Shown here: positions 45,265 through 54,152 of the stretch, one piece after another
How the letters are laid out: each line of letters begins with the position of its first letter
How positions within the stretch are numbered: position 1 is the stretch's first letter
Program-made: the position numbers and the translations under genes
NCBI RefSeq assembly: GCF_045862395.1
Contig: NZ_AP023087.1
Span: 3,100,001 to 3,164,000, forward strand
Direction of reading: 5' to 3'
DNA from: Marinicellulosiphila megalodicopiae
GTDB taxonomy: Bacteria; Pseudomonadota; Gammaproteobacteria; Pseudomonadales; Natronospirillaceae
DNA length: 64,000 nt
Notes under the pieces: generated by a model
Told to the model about the DNA's origin: nothing
Seen by the model: the letters and a program-made list of their open reading frames with translations, nothing else
Database searches by the model: none

Positions 45265-45924
45265 ATGTCAGATCTTCAGTACGCTCAAATCCAACCCGCA
45301 AAAGCAAAATACGCGATTATCTGGTTACACGGTCTTGGTGATTCTGGAAATGGATGGTTGCCAATTGCTAAAGAATTACAGTTAGACAACTTTGATGATA
45401 TTCACTTTATATTCCCACATGCTCCTCAAATTCCAGTAACCGTAAATGGGGGTATGGTCATGCCTGCGTGGTATGACATTTATGAGATGAGCCTTGATCG
45501 TAAAATTGATCATGAGCAAATATTAAAATCTTCAGAAGGCATTAAGTCGATTATCAATAAACTGATTGATGACGGCATGGCAAGTGAAAATATTTTGTTA
45601 GTGGGGTTTTCTCAAGGGGGTGCGGTCGCTTATGAAACGGCATTAAGTTTTGATAAACCCCTTGCAGGATTAATGGCGTTATCAACGTATTTTGCTACTA
45701 GCGACACCATCAACATCCTCCCCGCAAACAAAAATATCCCCATTGTGATTCAACACGGAACCATTGATCCAGTTGTGCCATTTTTGCTTGGCGAACAAGC
45801 ATTATCGAAATTAAAAGATCGTAATTATAATGTGACATTACAAAGTTATACGATGGAGCACACAGTGTGCCCTGAGCAATTAAATGATATTCGCACCCAT
45901 ATTCAACAGTTTTTTAAAGGCTAA
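45265..45924 (+). CDS. carboxylesterase/phospholipase-like alpha/beta hydrolase
   Basis: 219 residues. WLHGLGDSGNGW gives the oxyanion loop, GFSQGGAVAYE the nucleophile Ser116, IDPVVP the Asp and MEHTVCPE the His. This matches the carboxylesterase/acyl-protein thioesterase family (EstB of pseudomonads). Cytoplasmic, no signal peptide. It leads a run of four close genes (3 bp before mgsA). Confidence 0.9.
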   Translation: MSDLQYAQIQPAKAKYAIIWLHGLGDSGNGWLPIAKELQLDNFDDIHFIFPHAPQIPVTVNGGMVMPAWYDIYEMSLDRKIDHEQILKSSEGIKSIINKLIDDGMASENILLVGFSQGGAVAYETALSFDKPLAGLMALSTYFATSDTINILPANKNIPIVIQHGTIDPVVPFLLGEQALSKLKDRNYNVTLQSYTMEHTVCPEQLNDIRTHIQQFFKG

Positions 45925-45927
45925 AAC

Positions 45928-46377
45928 ATGAAACAGATTAATGTCGCCATGGTTGCCCATGACAATAAAAAAGCAGAAATGATTGAGTGGGTAAAAACCC
46001 ATCAAGACAAATTCAAAACCTTTAACTTATTTGGCACTGGTACAACGGGTCGATTGATTGAAGAGGCCATTGGTCAAAAAGTGCATCGTTATTTAAGCGG
46101 CCCTTTAGGTGGCGATCAGCAAATTGGTGCAGCTATCAGTCAAGGTGAAATCAACATGCTGATTTTCTTTTGGGACCCTTTAGAGTCTTTGCCTCACGAC
46201 CCTGACATTAAAGCTTTATTACGCTTAGCCGCCGTTTGGAATATTCCCCTGGCTTGTACGGTTTCATCTGCTGATTTAATGATTCACTCTACGTTATTAC
46301 AAGATACATCTTATGAAATCAAACAGCCTGATTACAGCCAATACACTTCACGAAAGACACCTGCAGAACAATCATGA
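45928..46377 (+). CDS. mgsA: methylglyoxal synthase
   Basis: 149 residues. It converts dihydroxyacetone phosphate to methylglyoxal and phosphate, a bypass of lower glycolysis under phosphate limitation. VAMVAHDNKKAEMIEWV and NLFGTGTTGRLIEE hold the phosphate site; SGPLGGDQQIGAAI holds the catalytic Asp63. Length matches E. coli (152). The stop overlaps the cobT start in ATGA, so translation is coupled to a cobamide gene, an unexpected pairing. Confidence 0.95.
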   Translation: MKQINVAMVAHDNKKAEMIEWVKTHQDKFKTFNLFGTGTTGRLIEEAIGQKVHRYLSGPLGGDQQIGAAISQGEINMLIFFWDPLESLPHDPDIKALLRLAAVWNIPLACTVSSADLMIHSTLLQDTSYEIKQPDYSQYTSRKTPAEQS

Positions 46378-47396
46378 AAACAGAATTTAAAACCAAAATA
46401 CAATCAATCATCGACAATAAAACCAAACCCCTTGGTTCACTAGGTGTTTTAGAAACTATAGCCTTGCAACTTGCGGTGATTCAAAACACAGACAAACCTA
46501 AAGTCGATGCGCCGTTTCACACTGTATTTGCAGGTGATCACGGCATATGCTCACAAAACGTGAATGCGTTTCCACAAGAAGTATCAGCACAGATGGTGGG
46601 CAATTTTTTAAACCAAGGCGCGGCCATTAATGCATTTTGTGATGTTCAATTAATCGCCATGCAAGTGGTGAATATGGGCGTAAAACATTTTGATGAAAAC
46701 ATCACTCACAAAATGCTAATCAACAAACCCATTGCTAAAGGCACAGAAGATTTCAGTCAAACTCAAGCCATGACTGAAGAGCAATGCAAAAAAGCATTAA
46801 ACATCGGTCATAAACTTATCAGCCTGCAAATTAAAGAAGGTGCAAATTTAATTAGCCTTGGCGAAATGGGCATTGGTAATACCACCACGGCCGCAGCGTT
46901 AATGGCAAAAATTACAGATCTGGATGTTGAGCAATGTACGGGAATGGGAACTGGCAGTGATGCACAAGGCATCAAGCGTAAAAACGAAGTGATCAAACAA
47001 GCACTGGTATTACATGCTGAGGCTAAAACCGGCATTGAAATTTTACAATGTTTAGGCGGATTTGAAATTGCTGGCATGGTCGGCGCCATTTTATGCTGTT
47101 ATGAAAACAACACCCCTGTAATGATTGACGGATTTATCGCCAGTGCCGCCGCTTTAGTTGCCATGCAAATGCAACCTGAAAGTAAACAAAATATGATTTT
47201 TGCCCATTGCTCAAACGAAAACGGCCATAAAAAGATGCTTGATTTTATGCAAGTGACGCCGCTTTTAGATTTAGGTTTACGCCTAGGCGAAGGCACTGGG
47301 GCTGTACTTGCGATTCCAATAGTGCAATCTGCAGCAAGTTTTTTAAATAACATGGCAAGCTTTGACGATGCACAAGTCAGCAACAAAGACGCATAA
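46374..47396 (+). CDS. cobT: nicotinate-nucleotide-dimethylbenzimidazole phosphoribosyltransferase
   Basis: 340 residues. It makes alpha-ribazole phosphate for the lower ligand of cobalamin. KTKPLGSLGVLETIALQLAV at the N-terminus, FAGDHGICSQNVNAFPQEV, GEMGIGNTTTAAALMA and CTGMGTGSDAQGIKRK are diagnostic; the catalytic Glu is in LRLGEGTGA near residue 304. No cobU or cobS is adjacent, and no cobalamin riboswitch is seen upstream of the operon. Confidence 0.95.
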   Translation: MKTEFKTKIQSIIDNKTKPLGSLGVLETIALQLAVIQNTDKPKVDAPFHTVFAGDHGICSQNVNAFPQEVSAQMVGNFLNQGAAINAFCDVQLIAMQVVNMGVKHFDENITHKMLINKPIAKGTEDFSQTQAMTEEQCKKALNIGHKLISLQIKEGANLISLGEMGIGNTTTAAALMAKITDLDVEQCTGMGTGSDAQGIKRKNEVIKQALVLHAEAKTGIEILQCLGGFEIAGMVGAILCCYENNTPVMIDGFIASAAALVAMQMQPESKQNMIFAHCSNENGHKKMLDFMQVTPLLDLGLRLGEGTGAVLAIPIVQSAASFLNNMASFDDAQVSNKDA

Positions 47397-47934
47397 CACG
47401 ACACAACGTTTGACGTTTATTCGTCATACCAAGGTAGCCGATCCGTCTGTTTGTTATGGACAGATGGACGTGCCTTTGGATTCCTTAGATTTTGAACAAA
47501 CCGTTAAAGCACTTCAAAAAGTCTATCCAAACCTAACCTGTATTTACTCAAGTCCTGCAAAGCGCTGCCTTGTTTTAGCTAAAGCATTATGTCGACATGT
47601 GATTGTGATTGATGAGCTGCTAGAGATGGATTTTGGCGATTGGCAAATTAAATCGTGGAATGATATCGACCGCTCTCAAATTGATGATTGGGCAAATGAT
47701 GTTTTAAATTACCAAATTCCAAATGGAGAAAGTTGTTTAACATTTTACCAACGTACCAAATTAGGGTTTGATAAACTGCCAAACCAAGCAGTAGTGATTA
47801 CTCACGGCGGCACTATTCGATCGGCCTATAACCAGTTAGGTGGATTAAATTTTGAACAGTCGACTCATCTAAAAATTGAACACGGCCATGTTTATCACAT
47901 AAACTCAAAATCCAGTACTCATTCTGACCAATAA
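47368..47934 (+). CDS. cobC: alpha-ribazole phosphatase-like histidine phosphatase
   Basis: 188 residues from ATG 47368, which overlaps the end of cobT by 29 bp; a TTG at 47407 just before the RHT motif is a plausible alternative. The phosphatase core has LTFIRHTKV (phosphohistidine), YSSPAKRCLVLAKAL, LLEMDFGDWQ and the second His in VITHGGTIRSAY. The position after cobT favours removal of phosphate from alpha-ribazole phosphate, completing the lower-ligand branch. Confidence 0.85.
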   Translation: MHKSATKTHNTTQRLTFIRHTKVADPSVCYGQMDVPLDSLDFEQTVKALQKVYPNLTCIYSSPAKRCLVLAKALCRHVIVIDELLEMDFGDWQIKSWNDIDRSQIDDWANDVLNYQIPNGESCLTFYQRTKLGFDKLPNQAVVITHGGTIRSAYNQLGGLNFEQSTHLKIEHGHVYHINSKSSTHSDQ

Positions 47935-47999
47935 TCGATTGTTTTTTTATTGCGCTGGTTTAGAATTAACTGTAATTATTTTCCTATAGTGAGTTATTT

Positions 48000-48575
48000 A
48001 TGAAATTCCTTATTTCCACTGCTTTATTATTATGTTCTGGTTCATTAATGGCCAATGAAGTATCGCTTCGAACAGGTTATATGAGTATTTTTAAAGGTGG
48101 CGAAAAAGGCACGGTAAGTAATCCGTTATTAGCAGCAAGTTATAAAGCCGACTTAGGTGCAATGGCTGTGGTAATTGAGGGAGGCGCGACCATAGGTAAC
48201 GATCCGGATGTAAATTTAAGTGCTTCTGCATCCCCCGCTGAATTAGCAGACTATGTCGATGATGATAAAAACTTTATATACATAAATGCTGTCATTCCAT
48301 TTACAACTAAGTTACAAAACAAAGAGCTCACGTTTTCAGCAGGGCCAAGTATCGTTACCTACAACAGCACCAGTTACACGGTTAATAGTGCGCAAACAGG
48401 CTACACTCCTGAAACTACTCGAGCATTTCGAATTGGCTTAACAACCGAAGTGGCGTTAAATTTATTTGAAACCGATGCATTTGGTGCGGATTTTTATTCA
48501 ACATTACCCGTTAACTTTCATTCGGATTTTGGTACTGGTTTTAGTTTCGGTTTGAAATTAGATATGGGCCTTTAA
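48000..48575 (+). CDS. hypothetical outer-membrane-like protein
   Basis: 191 residues with a cleavable signal peptide (MKFLISTALLLCSGSLMA). The mature part alternates hydrophobic residues in strands (AMAVVIEGGATIGND, NKELTFSAGPSIVTYNST, GTGFSFGLKLDMGL) and ends in Leu, resembling a small beta-barrel of ~8 strands. No family is recognised. Monocistronic, with its terminator at 48595. Confidence 0.6.
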   Translation: MKFLISTALLLCSGSLMANEVSLRTGYMSIFKGGEKGTVSNPLLAASYKADLGAMAVVIEGGATIGNDPDVNLSASASPAELADYVDDDKNFIYINAVIPFTTKLQNKELTFSAGPSIVTYNSTSYTVNSAQTGYTPETTRAFRIGLTTEVALNLFETDAFGADFYSTLPVNFHSDFGTGFSFGLKLDMGL

Positions 48576-48594
48576 TTGATTAATTAATGTTTCA

Positions 48595-48636
48595 TAAAAA
48601 AACCTCATACACCTAACATGTTTGAGGTTTTTTTAT
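48595..48636 (+). terminator. terminator, target of the IS insertion
   Basis: AAAAAACCTCA / TGAGGTTTTTTT stem. The IS1595-family element sits directly after its T-run, and the T-run end TTTTTTAT is the duplicated target. Confidence 0.8.
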
Positions 48637-49704
48637 GGCTATGTTTCAAATTTATGTTGCTGCACCTGTAACAGTTTGAATTCAAACAGTTTTTCGCTTT
48701 CGCTCTTAATGTCGCTAGAAAAGGTCTGATATTTGTGCCAGTCCAGCATTCTAAACCAACCCAAATACTTCGCTAAATACTTACTGGCCACTCCATGCAT
48801 CTTCAAATACCAACGCTTTAACTGACTGTGATAATTATTGATATTTTGAATATGATACAAACTTTGCTGTGTTTGATTGTTGGTTATCACCACATGATGC
48901 AAATGATGTTCTTTACAAATTTGATTATAAGCCGGCTGCCCATCGGTACATAAAACAGATTCGTCGGCAATTTTGCAGCCTAAACATTGATTGATTTCAG
49001 CGCCATTTACATGGGTTAATATTTGATCAAATTCATGATGATTTCGATCTTTAGCGGTTAACACTGCCACCCAATCGTGCTGATTAATGCCAGGGGTGGA
49101 TGCTTTAGATCCTCGCTGCCTTGCAGGTCGGTTTAAGTTTCGCTCGCCTTTTTTAGATTCTCGAAAATACGTTTCATCTGCTTCAATAACACCTTCAAGC
49201 CTTGATTCATAGGTGTTTTGAGTAGCATTCATAAAACGATGACGCCAATTAAAAGAGGTGGTCACACAAATATTTAAATCTTTTGCGCAACGCCGAATGC
49301 TATCTTGGTCAAGCATGTGCTCTAAGTATTTTTGCCAAAGCTCAGGTTTGTGCTGATAAAAATAAGCACTGCCTCGAGTGCACACAAAACTTTTGCGACA
49401 TTCGTTGCAAAAAAATCGCTGTCTGCCATTACTAAAACCGTATTTTCGCAAGCGGTTACTTTGACAATGAATGCATTTTGAGTGGGTGATCACTTCTTTA
49501 GACAGTCGTGTAAGAATGGGATTTTCTTGTGCAACTAAAGCGGTGGATAGAGTTTGTTTTTGAACAGGATCGAGCTTGCTTACCTGCTTAAGTATGTTTT
49601 GAAAATGCTGTGGATTCATAGGCTATGTCATTGTGGGTGTATAAATCTCAGCTTAGATCAGCATTATGATTTTGCATCCTGCCACAACAATTTAAAACAT
49701 AGCC
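48637..49704 (-). mobile_element. IS1595-family insertion sequence, complete
   Basis: 1068 bp. The ends are inverted repeats: GGCTATGTTTCAAATT at the left and GGCTATGTTTTAAATT read inward from the right, one mismatch in 16. Both flanks carry the same 8 bp, TTTTTTAT (48629-48636 and 49705-49712), the target duplication size of this family. One transposase gene fills it. The exact duplication shows that the insertion is recent or at least undisturbed. Confidence 0.93.
48639..49619 (-). CDS. IS1595-family transposase
   Basis: 326 residues. An N-terminal zinc ribbon (CIHCQSNRLRKYGF and FFCNEC) precedes a helix-turn-helix (DQDSIRRCAKDLNICVTTSF) and the ISXO2-like catalytic domain with ADETYF, CTDGQPAYN and NNYHSQLKRWYLKMHGVASK. 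The frame is intact, so the element could be mobile. It runs almost from end to end of the IS; its stop lies 2 bp inside the left inverted repeat. Confidence 0.93.
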   Translation of the reverse strand: MNPQHFQNILKQVSKLDPVQKQTLSTALVAQENPILTRLSKEVITHSKCIHCQSNRLRKYGFSNGRQRFFCNECRKSFVCTRGSAYFYQHKPELWQKYLEHMLDQDSIRRCAKDLNICVTTSFNWRHRFMNATQNTYESRLEGVIEADETYFRESKKGERNLNRPARQRGSKASTPGINQHDWVAVLTAKDRNHHEFDQILTHVNGAEINQCLGCKIADESVLCTDGQPAYNQICKEHHLHHVVITNNQTQQSLYHIQNINNYHSQLKRWYLKMHGVASKYLAKYLGWFRMLDWHKYQTFSSDIKSESEKLFEFKLLQVQQHKFET

Positions 49705-49726
49705 TTTTTTATTCAGTTGTCATTAA

Positions 49727-50344
49727 TTATTCAGCAACCGTTTCAAATAATATCAATAACTCGTTTGCTTCTAATATTTTTAACTCAAATCGATCCCCTA
49801 AATTTACCACACCCACCCCTTTTGGTGTACCTGTCATTAAAATATCAAAATCTTCAACACTGAATACTGAGGTAACATCATTTAATAATGCTTCCGGTTT
49901 GTGAATCATTAAATCAAAATTGGCTTGTTGCGTGATTTGTCCGTTTATACTCAACAACAAACTTAAATCTTCAATATTATTAAACTCCACAAACTCACTA
50001 AATACAGCGGCACCATCAAAGGATTTTGATCGCTCCCAGGGCAGTCCTTTTACTTTTAATTGGGATTGAACGTCACGTTTAGTTAAATCTAGACCTGCAC
50101 TGACTGCTACAAACCTTCCGTTTTCAATTAAAAGCGACAATTCCGCCTCATAATGAATGGCATGGTTGTCATTACCTTGTTGCGCACTTAAGGTTTGCGT
50201 GACAGCGGAGTTGGGTTTAATAAATATCACGGGCTCGCTGGGCATTTCGTTATTTAACTCTTTAATATGACCAACATAATTGCGACCAATGCATATCACC
50301 TTTGAAGGGATCACGAGTTTATTTTTAAACTTAACAGTATTCAT
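49727..50344 (-). CDS. fumarylacetoacetate hydrolase family protein
   Basis: 205 residues from ATG 50344, preceded by AAAGGGTGG; a GTG nine bases further up is in the ribosome site itself. FAH fold: VICIGRNYVGHIKELNNEMP, EPVIFIKPNSAV, HYEAELSLLIE (metal Glu-x-Glu equivalent) and LTGTPKGVG written here as MTGTPKGVGVV. Short single-domain FAH proteins hydrolyse or decarboxylate 2-oxo-acids such as acylpyruvates or oxaloacetate; the substrate is not fixed. It lies downstream of the FMN reductase by 28 bp. Confidence 0.88.
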   Translation of the reverse strand: MNTVKFKNKLVIPSKVICIGRNYVGHIKELNNEMPSEPVIFIKPNSAVTQTLSAQQGNDNHAIHYEAELSLLIENGRFVAVSAGLDLTKRDVQSQLKVKGLPWERSKSFDGAAVFSEFVEFNNIEDLSLLLSINGQITQQANFDLMIHKPEALLNDVTSVFSVEDFDILMTGTPKGVGVVNLGDRFELKILEANELLILFETVAE

Positions 50345-50372
50345 AATTACCACCCTTTATTAATTGGCCATA

Positions 50373-50966
50373 TTACATACCTTGACCAAACGAACTTGAA
50401 TAAGTATGTGCTAATTTTTGCACGGGTTTTAAAGCCTGTGCATATTGATACAACATTTCTAAACTGTAATCCACTCTCGCGATTAAAGAATGGTTAGAAT
50501 CCCCCGTTTTTACATCCTCTAAAAACTGATTCACTTCACGAATAATCAAATGATCGGGGATGGGCACCAATTTATTGTTTTTAAATGCATTGGATTTTAA
50601 TTCAGCAATGGGGTATGCGCCATTTATACCAAACACCACCGAGACTAGACACACAGGTTTGTTAGCGCTATGTGCGCTATCCAAATAATATAAGAAGTTT
50701 TTTAACATCGGTGAGGCGGTTCCGTTCCATTCTGGTGTCACCATGACAAAGGCATCCGCGTTATTTAACTGTTCGTTAATATCACTCCAATTTGCGCAAT
50801 AAAACGACATGTCATCAATATCAGGGGAATAAAACGGTAAGTTTAAGGTTTGTAATTCAATATGACTGATATTCGAATAGTGTTGCGCTCGATCTTGTAA
50901 AACTTGTGCGACTAATTTGCTGTTTGATTGTTTTTGCTGACTTGCGCTGATGATAACTAAATTCAT
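50373..50966 (-). CDS. NAD(P)H-dependent FMN reductase family protein
   Basis: 197 residues, flavodoxin-like fold. NLVIISASQQKQSNSKLVAQ gives the phosphate loop; MVTPEWNGTASPMLKNFLYY corresponds to the PEYN flavin motif. These enzymes reduce FMN, quinones or azo compounds. It is divergent from the SufR-like regulator (147 bp between), which could control it; that is inference from position. Confidence 0.82.
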   Translation of the reverse strand: MNLVIISASQQKQSNSKLVAQVLQDRAQHYSNISHIELQTLNLPFYSPDIDDMSFYCANWSDINEQLNNADAFVMVTPEWNGTASPMLKNFLYYLDSAHSANKPVCLVSVVFGINGAYPIAELKSNAFKNNKLVPIPDHLIIREVNQFLEDVKTGDSNHSLIARVDYSLEMLYQYAQALKPVQKLAHTYSSSFGQGM

Positions 50967-51113
50967 GCTGGGTCTCTTTTTTGTTTTTATTTATTAAGTA
51001 ATGTTTTTTATTTATTTATTAGATTATCAACAAACCATTTTAAGTCAACAAAAAACTTTACTTAATTTCAAAACAAACCATAATACAGCCATTCAATTAA
51101 TGCTGATTAAATT

Positions 51114-51731
51114 ATGAAAACACATGAACAGATTCTGGCTTTACTCAAAAAGCACGGCAAACTCACATTAAAAGATTTTGCTGAACAACTTAAGCTCACC
51201 ACTATGGGCGTACGCCAGCATTTACATAATTTAGAAGAAGACGAATTAATTGAATTTGAAGACAAATCCATGGGCCGAGGTCGCCCGACTCGCTTTTGGA
51301 ATTTGACTCAAAAAAGTAACGAGCACTTTGAAGATCGACACGAAATATTAACCGTACAGTTAATAGATTCTGTTGAAGCGGTTTTTGGTCAAAAAGGGCT
51401 AGATACATTAATTGAACACCGAGAAAACCAAGCATTAGACAGTTATAAAAAAGTACTAGACAAACAAAAAACCATAAAAAGTAAATTAGATAAACTGGCT
51501 AAGTTAAGAACAGACGAAGGTTATATGGCCACCGTTGAAAAATCTGAAACGGGTTATTTATTAATAGAACATCACTGCCCTATTTGCCATGCCGCGCAAC
51601 ATTGCCAGAATTTTTGTCGCTCTGAATTATCCATATTTCAAGAATTGTTTGAAGATTTGGCGCAGGTTAAACGCAGTGAACATATTATTGCGGGACAGAT
51701 GCGTTGTGTTTATGAGGTTGATAAGGTTTAG
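51114..51731 (+). CDS. SufR-like winged-helix regulator with cysteine cluster
   Basis: 205 residues. An N-terminal winged helix (LTLKDFAEQLKLTTMGVRQH) of the DeoR/ArsR-like type is followed by RGRPTRFWNLT, typical of SufR-family regulators. The C-terminal part has HHCPICHAAQHCQNFCRSEL, four cysteines in the pattern that in SufR relatives binds an Fe-S cluster. It probably senses iron-sulfur or redox state. The divergent FMN reductase/FAH pair is a likely target. Confidence 0.82.
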   Translation: MKTHEQILALLKKHGKLTLKDFAEQLKLTTMGVRQHLHNLEEDELIEFEDKSMGRGRPTRFWNLTQKSNEHFEDRHEILTVQLIDSVEAVFGQKGLDTLIEHRENQALDSYKKVLDKQKTIKSKLDKLAKLRTDEGYMATVEKSETGYLLIEHHCPICHAAQHCQNFCRSELSIFQELFEDLAQVKRSEHIIAGQMRCVYEVDKV

Positions 51732-51752
51732 CTTTAAATAAACCGTCACCCG

Positions 51753-52226
51753 TTATACGTTTCGAGCAATCATAAACACTTCATCGGCAGAGTATAAATT
51801 TTTAATGGTAGCTTCAATTTCAGCGCCCAACACTTTCTTATACAATCGTTGTGCTTGATTATCGGCTCTTGTTGAAACGGTAATGTGTTTAAGTATTGAA
51901 TCTTGTTTAGCTAATTGCTGCTTAACTAATACTAATGATTCTTCAATCAGCTTTGCTCCTAAACCTTGGCCTTGATAATCCGTTAAAATCGCTATTTGTT
52001 CTAAATCTAATATTGCCTCTGGTCTGAACCCACTTTTTTGTGACCAAATAATAAATCCGATTATCTCGTCATTTATTTCAACTACGTAAAACAAACATCG
52101 TGGGAAGGCATTTAAATTACATTCTAACCATTCAAAAGAAAGTTGCTGGCGTGTGAACACCTGTTTATGCACCTGTGCTAATTCAATTAAATCTTGTCGA
52201 TTTGCTTGTCTTATTTTAAATTCCAT
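51753..52226 (-). CDS. GNAT family N-acetyltransferase
   Basis: 157 residues. The acetyl-CoA loop is visible as DLEQIAILTDYQGQGLGAKL with Q-x-x-G-x-G/A, and VSTRADNQAQRLYKKVLGAE is the C-terminal GNAT motif. The acceptor cannot be told. It is followed convergently by the SufR-like gene and lies downstream of the slyD terminator. Confidence 0.85.
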   Translation of the reverse strand: MEFKIRQANRQDLIELAQVHKQVFTRQQLSFEWLECNLNAFPRCLFYVVEINDEIIGFIIWSQKSGFRPEAILDLEQIAILTDYQGQGLGAKLIEESLVLVKQQLAKQDSILKHITVSTRADNQAQRLYKKVLGAEIEATIKNLYSADEVFMIARNV

Positions 52227-52255
52227 ATTTTATGACTCTCACAAATTAATTGTTA

Positions 52256-52288
52256 ACAAAAAAACAGCGATAATAATCGCTGTTTTTT
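52256..52288 (-). terminator. terminator of slyD
   Basis: AAAAAAACAGCGAT / ATCGCTGTTTTTTC stem with T-run in both directions, 24 bp past the slyD stop. Confidence 0.85.
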
Positions 52289-52311
52289 CAATTTATCTTA
52301 ACCAGTAGCTA

Positions 52312-52809
52312 CTAGTGGTTATGACCGCCTGCACCGTGTGCATGACCGTGAGATTTTTCATCTTCAGTTGCTGCACGCACATCTACAATGTCGACACTCA
52401 TATCTAATTCTTGACCAGCAAACGGATGGTTTAAATCAACATCAATGCTTTTTAAACCGACTTTTACAATCGTGACTTCTCTTGGGCCGTGCTCTGTTGC
52501 AAAATCAATAATGGTTCCAGCTGGTAATTTTCCTTTAATTGCTTTGCCTTTGTAGAAACATTTTTTAGCAGGAACTCGCTGAATAGCATCTGGTTGAATA
52601 TCACCAAATCCTTGTTCTGGTGTTAATGACAATTCTAATTTGTCCCCTGCTTTTTTACCTAATAACGCTTCCACTACACCAGGTAACATTCCTGCAGAAC
52701 CTTGAAGATATAAAACCGGTTGATTTTTATCTGATGATTGTACGACTTCGCCTGCTTTGTTTTTTAATTCAAAGTGAAAACTTACTACGCTGTTTTGTTC
52801 GATGTTCAT
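52312..52809 (-). CDS. slyD: FKBP-type peptidyl-prolyl isomerase SlyD
   Basis: 165 residues. FKBP domain with the inserted chaperone flap: NSVVSFHFELKNKAGEVVQS, GMLPGVVEALLGKKAGDKLE and VDLNHPFAGQELDMSVDIVD. The C-terminus ends with a short His-rich tail (SHGHAHGAGGHNH), which binds nickel in SlyD and helps hydrogenase and other nickel enzyme assembly. The tail is shorter than in E. coli. Cytoplasmic. Confidence 0.92.
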   Translation of the reverse strand: MNIEQNSVVSFHFELKNKAGEVVQSSDKNQPVLYLQGSAGMLPGVVEALLGKKAGDKLELSLTPEQGFGDIQPDAIQRVPAKKCFYKGKAIKGKLPAGTIIDFATEHGPREVTIVKVGLKSIDVDLNHPFAGQELDMSVDIVDVRAATEDEKSHGHAHGAGGHNH

Positions 52810-52875
52810 TTTTATTGCTCTCTATATTTACATTTATTTTTTCAATTAATAGTTAGATCATGTTATTGCATCATC

Positions 52876-53355
52876 TTAATTTTTTTCGTATTCGATTTTA
52901 TTAATATACCAAATAGCGATACCTGATGGCACACTCACTTCCACTTCGTCATCAATTTCTTTGCTTAATAACGCACGGGCCATAGGTGAGTCGATGGATA
53001 TCACGTCTTTTTTCTCAAATATTTCATCAGGGCCCACAATGCGAAATCGCTTTTGTTCGCCGTCGTCGTTTTCTATTTCGACCCAAGCGCCAAAGTATAC
53101 TTTGCCTTCTTGCTCTGGGTTATATTCTACGACACGTATATCCTCAAAGCGTTTACGTAAATATCGTACACGCCAATCGATGTGTCTTAATACTCTCTTG
53201 TTTTCTTTATAATCTGCGTTCTCTGAGCGATCGCCAAGGGATGCAGCCCATGTTACTTTTTTGGTGATATCAGGGCGTTTCACTCGCCACAAATAATCCA
53301 ACTCTTCTTGCAGTTGTTGATAACCACCGATTGTAATGATATTGGTTTTACTCAT
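52876..53355 (-). CDS. greB: transcription elongation factor GreB
   Basis: 159 residues. The N-terminal coiled coil carries the tip acidic pair in GDRSENADYKENKRVLRHID, which enters the RNA polymerase channel and triggers transcript cleavage in stalled complexes. The C-terminal FKBP-like domain follows (FGAWVEIENDDGEQKRFRIV). RVRYLRKRFEDIRVVEYNP marks GreB rather than GreA. Its start overlaps the rsmJ stop by 4 bp. Confidence 0.94.
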   Translation of the reverse strand: MSKTNIITIGGYQQLQEELDYLWRVKRPDITKKVTWAASLGDRSENADYKENKRVLRHIDWRVRYLRKRFEDIRVVEYNPEQEGKVYFGAWVEIENDDGEQKRFRIVGPDEIFEKKDVISIDSPMARALLSKEIDDEVEVSVPSGIAIWYINKIEYEKN

Positions 53356-54152
53356 GGGATTTTATTTATTGTATATAAATCAAATCGCCCGCTTTTGCCT
53401 TCTTGAATAAAACTAGGGGTTTGATCCGCATAGTGATTAGCAAGCTTAGGGCGTTTTACCACAACGCGATATTTTGCTTTGGTTTTGGCCACGTCTAAAA
53501 ATCGAGATTCGTTTTGATCTTCGCCTACTAAATCATGAAAGATGGTCATTTCTTTTTTAACTGCGGCGCTTTTTTGTCTGGCAGGAAACATAGGATCAAA
53601 GAAGATCACATCAAACTGACCTTCGTATTCATCTAAATACGTTAGGCTGTTTTTGTTTTCGCCCCAAGGCAATAGGGTCATTTTTTGGGTGAATTCGTTG
53701 GCTTCAATATTGATTTGAGCACGATTTAACGCATCTTCTAATAAGGCGTGTACAACAGGGTGTTGCTCACACATGGTCACAGTGGCACCAATGCCTGCAA
53801 ACACAAAACTGTCTGCACCCATGCCTGCGGTGGCATCAAATATATGAAGATTTTTGCGTTTACTTAAACCCACGGCTTTTGCTACGGGTTGAGATTTACC
53901 GCCACCAAATTGTCTGCGATGGGCATTTTTGCCTTCTGCAAAATCAATAAACAGGGGTTTTAATTTGGGTTGGGCTCGATCTATTAACGAGAGCTTTGCA
54001 TCAACAAATTGTAAGATAAAACGAGGGTTAGGCACCTCGTTTTGTTTGGATTTATCTATTTTGTCGAGTTTATAAATGACGTCAAAACGCTTCGCCAATT
54101 GCTCAATGTGGCTTTGGTGGTCCTGATTGAACAATATAACCGTCTGGCTCAT
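53352..54152 (-). CDS. rsmJ: 16S rRNA (guanine-1516 N2)-methyltransferase
   Basis: 266 residues. The SAM-binding loop is IFDATAGMGADSFVFAGIGA near residue 105; the catalytic-type motif is FFDPMFPARQKSAAVKKEM. The N-terminal GGGKSQPVAKAVGLSKRK and C-terminal LANHYADQTPSFIQEGKSGR are diagnostic of RsmJ (YhiQ). It modifies G1516 of the small ribosomal subunit RNA. Coupled to greB. Confidence 0.93.
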   Translation of the reverse strand: MSQTVILFNQDHQSHIEQLAKRFDVIYKLDKIDKSKQNEVPNPRFILQFVDAKLSLIDRAQPKLKPLFIDFAEGKNAHRRQFGGGKSQPVAKAVGLSKRKNLHIFDATAGMGADSFVFAGIGATVTMCEQHPVVHALLEDALNRAQINIEANEFTQKMTLLPWGENKNSLTYLDEYEGQFDVIFFDPMFPARQKSAAVKKEMTIFHDLVGEDQNESRFLDVAKTKAKYRVVVKRPKLANHYADQTPSFIQEGKSGRFDLYTINKIP

